Source: Candidatus Aminicenantota bacterium | GTDB taxonomy: Bacteria > Acidobacteriota > Aminicenantia > Aminicenantales > UBA8522 | Length of the DNA stretch: 5,809 nt | Assembly (NCBI GenBank): GCA_003524335.1 | Contig: DQHV01000325.1 | Location: forward strand, 1 to 5,809 | Direction of reading: 5' to 3' | Shown here: positions 1-5,017 of the stretch, in pieces | Position numbering within the stretch: the stretch's first letter is position 1 | How the letters are laid out: each line of letters begins with the position of its first letter | The notes under the pieces: generated by a model | Databases searched by the model: none | The model's input: only the letters and a program-made list of their open reading frames with translations | Told to the model about the DNA's origin: nothing | Position numbers and translations under genes: made by a program

Positions 1-542
1 ATCCCGAAAAAGAGGCTGACCACAAGACCCATGGCCAGGATAAGGATCAGGACCTGGAGCCACGGATGGATGAATGCCGTCAGCACGGACAGGCCCTTGT
101 AAACGGCCTCGAGGAGGGGGCGGACGGTCTTCCCGGCGAGCGTGAGAAGGGTCGCCACCTTGGCCGTGAGCACGGCGGCGCTCTTGACATATTCCCAGAA
201 AGAGTGGCTGGCTCCGGAGATGGTTCCCAGGGCGCTTTTCCCGGAAGCGATCATGACCATCGCCGTCAGGGCCAGCAAGGAGGAGGCAGAGGCCAGGATG
301 ATCAGCCAGGCCGGGTGCTTGACCTTCACTGGGGTGATCAGGGCCATAACCCGGTCCGTGAAATTGTCCGGGACCGCGAGGGGCGGCAGGCTGGAAGCGG
401 CCCCGGCGATGAGCTTCCGGTCCTCGACCGCCCGCCGGCATCTCGGACAGACACCCAAGTGCCGCTCCAGCTCTTCTCTTCGCTCCGGAGATAGGCTTCC
501 CTCGATGTAGTCATAGATCTCTTTGATTTTAAAGCAGCTCAT
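1..542 (-). CDS. Membrane-anchored zinc-finger (ZAS/zf-HC2) anti-sigma factor, C-terminus cut by window edge
   Basis: This is the likely partner and inhibitor of the ECF sigma factor encoded just upstream. I translated it by hand: 180 codons with no stop before the window edge. The start ATG overlaps the sigma stop codon (ATGA), and a GGGAG lies 5 bases before it. The N-terminus begins MSCFKIKEIYDYIEG and carries the zinc-binding anti-sigma (ZAS) pattern: Cys3, then His28-x3-Cys32-x2-Cys35 (HLGVCPRC). A segment PDNFTDRVM (58-66) follows and resembles the linker after zf-HC2 domains. Residues about 78-99 form one hydrophobic helix and about 161-180 a second that may continue past the edge. The roughly 60 residues between them contain no recognisable domain. 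In this family the cytosolic ZAS domain holds the sigma factor at the membrane until a signal releases it. The domain call is firm; the signal and any further C-terminal domain are unknown. Confidence 0.88.
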   Translation of the reverse strand, partial: MSCFKIKEIYDYIEGSLSPERREELERHLGVCPRCRRAVEDRKLIAGAASSLPPLAVPDNFTDRVMALITPVKVKHPAWLIILASASSLLALTAMVMIASGKSALGTISGASHSFWEYVKSAAVLTAKVATLLTLAGKTVRPLLEAVYKGLSVLTAFIHPWLQVLILILAMGLVVSLFFG

Positions 543-1108
543 GACATCTCCCGGAGAATCCGGCGGACCATTTCTTTGGCCTGGAAGACCCGGTTCTTGA
601 TGGTGCCGAGGGGAAGCCCCTTGATCTCGGCCATCTCTTCGTAGCTCAGCTCGTTGACATGTCTCCAGACGAAGAGTTCGCGCAGCGGTCCGGGCAGCTT
701 CTCCAAGGCGGTCTCAATCCTCTGCCGGAGATCTGCCAGTTCGAATTGTCGGGCGACCGCCGGCTCATCATCGGGAACATCGAGGGTCAGGCAATCTCCG
801 TCTTCGCCCAGGCTTTCGCTCAAGGAAAAAGTCGGGAGCCTTTTTTTCCGCCAGTGGTCGATGACCAGGTTCGAGGCGATCTTGAACAGCCAGGTGCTGA
901 ACTTGTATTGGGGCTCGTAGGAGCGAATTGATGAGTAAGCTCGGACGAAAACGTCCTGGGTGAAATCCAGGGCCAGCTCCCTTTCTCCGACCATGCGGCC
1001 GACATAGCTCAGGAGCGGCCGCTGATACTTCAGGATGATCATCTCAAAGGCCTTTTTGTCTCCTCGAAGGGTCCGCCTGACGAGAACCTGATCTTGTTCT
1101 TCATTCAT
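539..1108 (-). CDS. ECF-type RNA polymerase sigma factor (sigma-70 family)
   Basis: This is an alternative sigma factor that directs RNA polymerase to a dedicated set of promoters. Its 189 residues are typical for an ECF sigma with only regions 2 and 4. Region 2 spans about residues 20-90: Phe21 to Tyr28 matches the region 2.1 start, TQDVFVRAYSSI (50-61) is the core-binding helix, and FSTWLFKIASNLVIDHWRKK (70-89) is the -10 recognition part. A variable acidic linker (about 97-120) follows. Region 4 spans about 124-189 and contains LEKLPGPLRELF and the helix-turn-helix SYEEMAEIKGLPLGTIKNRV (155-174) that reads the -35 element. No extra C-terminal domain is present. It follows lolA by 53 bases and overlaps the anti-sigma gene by ATGA, so all three are probably co-transcribed. 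The ATG start has an AGGA-type ribosome site 7-8 bases upstream, inside a small hairpin. The target genes cannot be seen here. Confidence 0.95.
   Translation of the reverse strand: MNEEQDQVLVRRTLRGDKKAFEMIILKYQRPLLSYVGRMVGERELALDFTQDVFVRAYSSIRSYEPQYKFSTWLFKIASNLVIDHWRKKRLPTFSLSESLGEDGDCLTLDVPDDEPAVARQFELADLRQRIETALEKLPGPLRELFVWRHVNELSYEEMAEIKGLPLGTIKNRVFQAKEMVRRILREMS
548..552 (-). promoter_or_regulatory. Shine-Dalgarno of the anti-sigma gene, inside the sigma gene
   Basis: On the minus strand GGGAG lies 5 bases before the anti-sigma ATG and within the last codons of the sigma gene. Together with the ATGA overlap it supports translational coupling, which would keep sigma and anti-sigma amounts matched. 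Confidence 0.6.
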
Positions 1109-1127
1109 TGAGGACTTCCTGTCCTCA
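1109..1127 (-). promoter_or_regulatory. Perfect inverted repeat enclosing the sigma gene's ribosome-binding site
   Basis: On the minus strand the arms TGAGGAC and GTCCTCA are exact inverse complements (7 bp, four of them G-C) around the 5-base loop AGGAA. The right arm ends directly at the sigma ATG. The loop is the best Shine-Dalgarno candidate, 7 bases from the ATG, so in mRNA the hairpin would sit exactly where the ribosome binds. It could tune translation of the sigma gene or be a DNA-binding protein site. The pairing is directly visible; any function is inferred. Confidence 0.5.
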
Positions 1128-1161
1128 GGGATTCATACGGGAGGCGCCGCATTTGGTTTAG

Positions 1162-1830
1162 CTATTTTTTCACAGGCGGGAGGTCGTCGATGACCTCGCA
1201 GTCGGCCGGGACGTCCAGCTCGAACGTCCGGGGGTCGAGGCGGGGGTTGAGTTTGAGCCCGGAGAAGCGGAATTCCTGCTTGTTTCCCGCCCAATCCAGC
1301 AAGATGGCTTTATCGAGGAGCCAGGTTTCCGGATCGGCCTCGAGCAGGATATAGGAGACCTCGCCCTCCGCCTTGGGGATCAGCTTGATCTGGACGGGCG
1401 ATTTCCGGTCAGAGGGGAAATCCGCCGGCTCGATTATGTAGGTGTCGGCGATCTTGGCCCGGCCCGCGAGCAAGGAAAAAATCGCCCAGTCCTTTTCTTC
1501 CGGGGAGAGGGCATGGCGGAAGAGTTGGTTGTCCTCGGGAAAGTAGGCCAGCGAAACGCCTTCCTTATATATAAATATGTTGCTCTCCGGTTCCAGATAT
1601 TCCCAGCGCATCAGGTCCGGCTTCTGGAGGTAGAGCTTTCCTTTCTCCAGCAGAGGAGTCGCTATCGAGGCGGAGTAGTAGGATTGCTCGAAGTCGGCCC
1701 GGAGCGAGCGGAGGGAGGCGAAGGCCTTTTCGATGTTCAGGGCAACTGTCTGGGGTGCTTGGAGAGGAGAGGCAAAAGAAGGAAAAAGGACCAGGAGCAG
1801 CCAGACGAACCGCTTTCTTTTAAGCCTCAT
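1162..1830 (-). CDS. lolA: LolA-like outer-membrane lipoprotein carrier protein
   Basis: This periplasmic chaperone would take lipoproteins released from the inner membrane and carry them to the outer membrane. The 222-residue product has a signal peptide: basic MRLKRKR, a hydrophobic core at about 8-20, and likely cleavage near 21-25. The mature part shows LolA hallmarks. These are a helix with SLRSLRADFEQSYYSAS (39-55), the GKLYLQKPDLMRWEY strand pair (64-78) followed by PE, and an IYKEGVSLAYFPEDNQL segment (87-103). The rest continues the half-barrel and ends in a DPRTFELDVPADCEVI-type tail. Length is normal for LolA. ATG 1830 is the first usable start and has no Shine-Dalgarno sequence; a TATAAT lies 9 bases before it. 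It is the first gene of a unit continuing into the ECF sigma and anti-sigma genes, which suggests a link to envelope stress. LolA-fold relatives such as LolA-like hopanoid or glycolipid carriers cannot be fully excluded. Confidence 0.85.
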   Translation of the reverse strand: MRLKRKRFVWLLLVLFPSFASPLQAPQTVALNIEKAFASLRSLRADFEQSYYSASIATPLLEKGKLYLQKPDLMRWEYLEPESNIFIYKEGVSLAYFPEDNQLFRHALSPEEKDWAIFSLLAGRAKIADTYIIEPADFPSDRKSPVQIKLIPKAEGEVSYILLEADPETWLLDKAILLDWAGNKQEFRFSGLKLNPRLDPRTFELDVPADCEVIDDLPPVKK

Positions 1831-1839
1831 ATCATGGCA

Positions 1840-1845
1840 ATTATA
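1840..1845 (-). promoter_or_regulatory. -10 box (TATAAT) for the lolA-sigma-anti-sigma unit
   Basis: A perfect TATAAT on the minus strand ends 9 bases before the lolA ATG. With a usual 6-8 base gap, transcription would begin about 0-4 bases before the start codon, giving a leaderless or nearly leaderless mRNA. The -35 region is weak (about 3 of 6 matches at 17-base spacing) and there is no extended TG. This fits the absence of a ribosome-binding site for lolA. Confidence 0.5.
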
Positions 1846-1872
1846 GATAAAATGGGGTATTTTTGCTATAAA
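1844..1872 (+). promoter_or_regulatory. Promoter for the symporter gene, extended -10 type, leaderless start
   Basis: TATAAA (1867-1872) is preceded by TGC (1864-1866), giving an extended -10 motif. TAGATA (1844-1849) matches 4 of 6 bases of TTGACA at 17-base spacing. Only 7 bases separate the -10 box from the GTG start at 1880, so transcription would begin at or beside the start codon. The box faces the lolA promoter and the two elements overlap at 1844-1845, so they may compete for polymerase. This is a prediction from motif and spacing. Confidence 0.5.
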
Positions 1873-1879
1873 AGCAGCC

Positions 1880-3298
1880 GTGCGTCCGGAGCTATTACTC
1901 TTTCTGGCCGGCTATTTCGTCGCCCTGCTTGTCGTGGGCCTGAAGTTTTCCCGCCGGATGACCAACCTGGAGGATTTTTTCCTGGCCTCGCGGTCCCTGT
2001 CCGCTTCGCTCGTCTTCCTGTCCTTGACCGCCTCCTGGTTCGGAGCCACCTCCATCCTTGTCACAACCGACGAAGCGTTTCGTTTCGGCGTAAGCGCTTT
2101 CTGGCTGGTCGGTGTCCCGGCGCTGGCGACCGTCCTCCTCCTGGCTTTTTTCCTGGCCGGTCCCATCCGCCGCCTGGACGTCCAAACCCTGCCCGGCCTC
2201 GTCGAAGCCCGCTACGGCAAGGCGGTCCGGCATGCCGCCTCAGTCTTGATCCTCTGGTACATGATCGTCCTGGCCTCCTCTCAGATGGTCGCCCTGGGTC
2301 AATTCCTGAAGCCCTTCTTGGGGGTTCCTTATGTCTGGAGCCTGGGATTGGGCACGGCAGTTGTCCTCGTCTATCTCCTCAGCGGCGGTTTCTTCTCCGT
2401 GGTCGCGACCGACGTCCTCCAATGCTTTCTGCTCACGGCGGGGATGGCTGGGCTAGGCGTTTATCTTGCCCTTTCGTCCTCCGTCCAGACGGTCTCCGTG
2501 GCGGCCCGGCAAGTGGGCAACACCGGCTATTTTAATTTTTTCCAGGATGGGCAGAGAAACGCCCTTATCGCCCTGTCATTCATTTTGGCCTGGACGATCT
2601 CACCCATCGCCTGGCAGAGGATTCAGGCCGCCCGGTCGGTCAAGAAGGCCCGGCAGGGACTTCTGACCGCGGCCGGGGCGTTCATTGTCCTCTACGGCCT
2701 GGTCGTGTTCATCGGCGTCTTTTCTTTGCCGCTTTTTTCCGGTCGTTCCCTCCCCCATCCACTTATCTCCGAGATCGTCGCTTCGAAGGCCGGGATTCTG
2801 GGAGGCGGAGTCCTGTTTGTCGCCGTTGTGGCGGCCATCCTGTCGACGATGGATACGGCCATCAACACCGGTGCGCTTACCCTTACCCGGGATATCGTCG
2901 GTGAGGTTTTTCGGCCGCCCAAGACCGGCCCGTGGCGTCCCGTGAGGACTGGGCGTCTGGCCACCGTTATCGTAGCCCTGCTGGCCTTTGGCATCGCCAC
3001 CCGTTTACAGAGCATCCTGCAAACCCTCGGGCTGGCCTCCGAGATCATGGCCGAGGGCCTGTTCGTCCCTGGAATGGCCATGTTTATCTTTAAGAAGAAA
3101 AGACCTTTGGCGGGAGGTCTGAGCCTTGCCCTGGGAGGAGGGTTCGCCCTGCTCAGCTTCCTCTCCGCGCTGAAGATATTACCGCTGAGCCTTCCAGCCT
3201 GGCCGTTTTCTGTCCCCTACGGAGTCGCTCTCAGCCTCTTTGGTTTTGCCGCGGGATACATTATTGATTTGCGCAAGAAACCGGAGCGACAACGATGA
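1880..3298 (+). CDS. Sodium:solute symporter (SSS family)
   Basis: This is an inner-membrane secondary transporter that uses a sodium (or proton) gradient to import a small solute; the substrate cannot be told. The 472-residue protein has about 13 hydrophobic helices, the usual SSS count. Family motifs appear in order: NLEDFFLASRSL (29-40) after the first helix; ASWFGATSI (51-59) leading to EAFRFG (65-70) in the first core helix; GGFFSVVATDVLQ (169-181); WQRIQAARS (from 245); and AAILSTMDTAINT (318-330) followed by LTRDI. The Ser322-Thr323 pair lies where SSS proteins bind sodium. Length is close to the family norm and there is no fused kinase or other domain; the protein ends in a short basic tail. 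GTG 1880 is the only conventional start that keeps the first helix, since a TAG at 1844 closes the frame upstream. No Shine-Dalgarno sequence precedes it. The lolA unit diverges from it 49 bases away. Confidence 0.93.
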   Translation: MRPELLLFLAGYFVALLVVGLKFSRRMTNLEDFFLASRSLSASLVFLSLTASWFGATSILVTTDEAFRFGVSAFWLVGVPALATVLLLAFFLAGPIRRLDVQTLPGLVEARYGKAVRHAASVLILWYMIVLASSQMVALGQFLKPFLGVPYVWSLGLGTAVVLVYLLSGGFFSVVATDVLQCFLLTAGMAGLGVYLALSSSVQTVSVAARQVGNTGYFNFFQDGQRNALIALSFILAWTISPIAWQRIQAARSVKKARQGLLTAAGAFIVLYGLVVFIGVFSLPLFSGRSLPHPLISEIVASKAGILGGGVLFVAVVAAILSTMDTAINTGALTLTRDIVGEVFRPPKTGPWRPVRTGRLATVIVALLAFGIATRLQSILQTLGLASEIMAEGLFVPGMAMFIFKKKRPLAGGLSLALGGGFALLSFLSALKILPLSLPAWPFSVPYGVALSLFGFAAGYIIDLRKKPERQR

Positions 3299-3299
3299 C

Positions 3300-3350
3300 A
3301 TACTCAAATTGCTCGTAATTATCATCGCCGGGAAAGAGTTGCTCGAGTAT
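3300..3350. repeat. Short inverted and direct repeats in the symporter-acyltransferase gap
   Basis: The gap 3299-3398 holds two exact copies of TTGCTCG (3309-3315 and 3339-3345) 30 bases apart. It also holds an inverse-complementary pair, ATACTC (3300-3305) and GAGTAT (3345-3350). The 30-base period is about three helical turns, so paired binding sites on one DNA face are possible, but repeats this short can arise by chance. No T-run follows, so it is not a clear terminator. Confidence 0.25.
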
Positions 3351-3381
3351 CCGGTCTGATATTCTCTCCGCGGCCGGTTCG

Positions 3382-3390
3382 TGATATAGT
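3382..3390 (+). promoter_or_regulatory. Extended -10 promoter element before the acyltransferase gene
   Basis: TG-A-TATAGT (TG at 3382-3383, hexamer 3385-3390) is a close match to the extended -10 consensus. The -35 region is poor (TTCTCT, 3 of 6 at 17 bases), as is common for extended -10 promoters. Eight bases separate the box from ATG 3399, predicting a leader of only 0-2 bases. Confidence 0.45.
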
Positions 3391-3398
3391 AAACGAAA

Positions 3399-4052
3399 AT
3401 GTCGGTGTGGGAAAAGTTCCGCTGGAGAGTAGTCGGCGCCCTGGGCAGGTTCGTCTTGCGGATCTGGGCAAAGACTTCCCGGATCAAGGTCCTCGGTGAA
3501 GACGAATACCGGAAAGCGAAGCAGGCCAAGAAACCGATCATCCTTCTCATCTGGCACGGCCGGCTGATGCTCGCTCCCTATTTCTTCCGCAACCGCAGGA
3601 TCACCGCGCTGGTCAGCCCAAGCCGGGATGGAGAGGTCATCGCCCAGATCGCTCTGGGCTGGCGCTTCCGCATCGTCCGCGGATCGGGCTCGCACTCGAT
3701 CGTCCGGGCCTGGGTGGAGATGAGGCAGGACCTCCGGAAGGGCGGCGAGCTCATCATCATCCCCGACGGACCGCGCGGCCCCGACCGCCAGCTCAAACCG
3801 GGGTGCCTCAAGCTGGCCCAGGACACGGGTGCCCTCCTCGTCCCCTGGAGCTTTTCTGCCAAACGCAAAAGGTTCTTGAGGAGCTGGGACCGGTTCCTGC
3901 TTTTTTATCCGTTCTCCAGGATCGTCGCCATCTACGGGAAACCCATGACTGTTTCTCCGGTCTTGGACGAATCGGATTTCGAGACAGAGCGGAAGCGCAT
4001 CGAACACGCGCTCAGCGCTCTGGATGCCGAGGCCGACTCCCATTTATCCTAG
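3399..4052 (+). CDS. DUF374 / lysophospholipid acyltransferase-like protein
   Basis: This is probably a membrane-associated acyltransferase acting on lipids or lipid A-type glycolipids at the inner membrane; the exact substrate is unknown. The 217 residues match the DUF374 branch of the LPLAT superfamily. The visible motifs are an N-terminal hydrophobic or amphipathic stretch (about 9-24), IILLIWHGRLMLAP (47-60), SRDGEVIAQIALGWRF (75-90), VRGSGSHSIVRA (93-104), LIIIPDGPRGPDRQLKPG (118-135) with KLAQDTGALLVPWSFSA after it, and SWDRFLLFYPFSR. The classic acyltransferase box HxxxxD is altered: His53 is followed by GRLM and then Leu58 rather than Asp, as is normal for DUF374. The start is well fixed, because a TAA at 3390-3392 closes the frame just upstream and ATG 3399 is the first start (GTG 3405 is the only near alternative). 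There is no Shine-Dalgarno sequence. DUF374 genes often sit beside Kdo transferase (waaA), which is not seen here. Confidence 0.85.
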   Translation: MSVWEKFRWRVVGALGRFVLRIWAKTSRIKVLGEDEYRKAKQAKKPIILLIWHGRLMLAPYFFRNRRITALVSPSRDGEVIAQIALGWRFRIVRGSGSHSIVRAWVEMRQDLRKGGELIIIPDGPRGPDRQLKPGCLKLAQDTGALLVPWSFSAKRKRFLRSWDRFLLFYPFSRIVAIYGKPMTVSPVLDESDFETERKRIEHALSALDAEADSHLS

Positions 4053-4080
4053 GTTTTGACGACACGGGCAGCTTTTTATC

Positions 4081-4109
4081 TTGCCCTTCAATTGGGATTG
4101 TGATATATA
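4081..4109 (+). promoter_or_regulatory. Promoter for the TPR protein gene
   Basis: TTGCCC (4081-4086, 4 of 6 to TTGACA) and TATATA (4104-4109) are separated by 17 bases. A TGA (4101-4103) makes an extended -10. Transcription would begin near 4116, leaving a leader of about 29 bases that includes a strong ribosome-binding site. Of the candidates in this window, this is the most conventional promoter. Confidence 0.55.
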
Positions 4110-4133
4110 AGCGCCAAGAGTGATTTCCCGGAT

Positions 4134-4139
4134 AGGAGG
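4134..4139 (+). promoter_or_regulatory. Strong Shine-Dalgarno for the TPR gene
   Basis: AGGAGG followed by GAAAA precedes ATG 4145 at 5-base spacing. This is the full anti-16S complement and fixes the start. It contrasts with the absence of such a site at the symporter, acyltransferase and lolA starts. Confidence 0.85.
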
Positions 4140-4144
4140 GAAAA

Positions 4145-4939
4145 ATGAAAAAAATATCAATCCCCGGCTTGGCTCTCCTGGCTATTCTATTGGCCGTTTC
4201 AGGCTCTCTCTCCGGTCAGACAGCCGCAGACCGCATTCGCCAGGGAGACGAGTATTACGCCCAGTTCAACGACGAAAAAGCCTTGGAGGAGTACTTGGCC
4301 GCTGCTCAGGCAGAGCCCGAGAACTACGAGGCTCTCTGGAAGACTGCCCGAACTTACTTTGACCTGGGGGACCTCATGGAGGCCAAGGACAAGGCGGCCA
4401 CCGAAAAACAGCGGAAGCTCTTCACGGACTCGCTCAGTTATGCGAGAAAAGCCGTCCGGGCGAACCCGAACGATACCTGGGGTTACTTCTTCCGTTCGGC
4501 CGCCCAAGGTAAGTATGTCCTGACTCAGGGCAAGAAGGAGCAGGTCAACGCCTCCAGGACCATCAAGACCGACATCGAGAAGGCTAATGAATTGGACCCC
4601 AACAACGACCTCGCCTACCACGCCATGGGGATTTGGCACCGCAAAATGGACGAGATCGGCGGCGCCCAGCGGTTCCTGGGAGGGATGATCTACGGCAGCA
4701 TTCCGAAGGGGACGAACGAGGAATCCGAGAAGAATCTGCAGAAGGCTATCACCCTCAAGCCGGACTACACCAATCATCACCTCGAGCTCGGCCGGACCTA
4801 TCTGGCCATGAAGAAATACGACCTGGCCAAGCAGGAATTCCAGAAAACCCTGGAGCTTCCGAACACGACTTCCAAGTGCGAGACGTACAAGAAGGAAGCG
4901 CAGGCCGAGTTGGACGCCCTCAAGAAAAAGGGGAAGTAA
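4145..4939 (+). CDS. Secreted TPR protein resembling the RMDN (regulator of microtubule dynamics) family
   Basis: This is an exported helical-repeat protein, probably periplasmic, with no enzymatic motif; a scaffold or binding role is likely. The 264 residues start with a signal peptide (MKKIS, hydrophobic 8-22) and probable cleavage around Gly24/Gln25. Helical repeats follow: 28-58 (GDEYYAQFNDEKALEEYLAA), 60-76 (ENYEALWKTARTYFDLGD), 92-122, 139-168, 190-222 and 224-256. The order of signatures resembles the RMDN/FAM82 TPR-like domain: an EALWKTARTYFDLGD start, then DPNNDLAYHAMGIWHRKM (151-168), then an IPKGTNEESEKNLQKAI block (186-202), then PDYTNHHLELGRTYLAMKKY (206-225) and a LELP turn (236-239). 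Bacterial members of that family are known, mostly with no assigned role. The last 20 residues are lysine-rich. It lies 78 bases before an outer-membrane barrel gene, which may hint at a shared envelope role. TPR assignment is firm; the RMDN link is moderate. Confidence 0.85.
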   Translation: MKKISIPGLALLAILLAVSGSLSGQTAADRIRQGDEYYAQFNDEKALEEYLAAAQAEPENYEALWKTARTYFDLGDLMEAKDKAATEKQRKLFTDSLSYARKAVRANPNDTWGYFFRSAAQGKYVLTQGKKEQVNASRTIKTDIEKANELDPNNDLAYHAMGIWHRKMDEIGGAQRFLGGMIYGSIPKGTNEESEKNLQKAITLKPDYTNHHLELGRTYLAMKKYDLAKQEFQKTLELPNTTSKCETYKKEAQAELDALKKKGK

Positions 4940-4996
4940 ACCGAAGTCCCCGACCCCGATACCTGTTCGCCCTGAGTTTACCCGCTCCTCGAACCG

Positions 4997-5013
4997 TGTT
5001 ATTCTGTTTGGAG
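4997..5013 (+). promoter_or_regulatory. Extended -10 element and Shine-Dalgarno before the beta-barrel gene
   Basis: TG-T-TATTCT (4997-5005) is another extended -10 candidate, weaker in its hexamer. GGAG (5010-5013) lies 4 bases before ATG 5018 and is a plausible ribosome-binding site. Initiation from this -10 would fall near 5012 and cut into the GGAG. The gene may therefore instead be read through from the TPR gene, whose stop is 78 bases upstream with no visible terminator between. Confidence 0.35.
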
Positions 5014-5017
5014 ACGC

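Noticed and set aside
66..510. Two overlapping plus-strand frames opposite the anti-sigma gene
   Set aside because: The minus-strand frame encodes a full ZAS motif with ATGA coupling to the sigma gene, so the plus frames are shadows.
1513..2535. 340-codon plus-strand open frame across the lolA/symporter divergent gap
   Set aside because: It is antisense to lolA and then in a wrong frame of the symporter, and its second half is Arg/Pro-rich without hydrophobic helices. It crosses both promoters.
1880..3298. Symporter as the sensor part of an SSS-histidine kinase fusion
   Set aside because: The frame ends soon after the last membrane helix with a short basic tail; no kinase or PAS domain follows.
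3261..4043. 260-codon open frame on the minus strand opposite the acyltransferase gene
   Set aside because: The plus-strand frame has clear DUF374 motifs. The antisense translation is rich in Asp, Pro, Arg and Glu, as expected of a shadow frame.
4066..4086. GGGCA/TGCCC inverted repeat after the acyltransferase gene as a terminator
   Set aside because: The stem is only 5 bp with an 11-base loop, the T-run is inside the loop rather than after the stem, and it overlaps the likely -35 element of the next gene.
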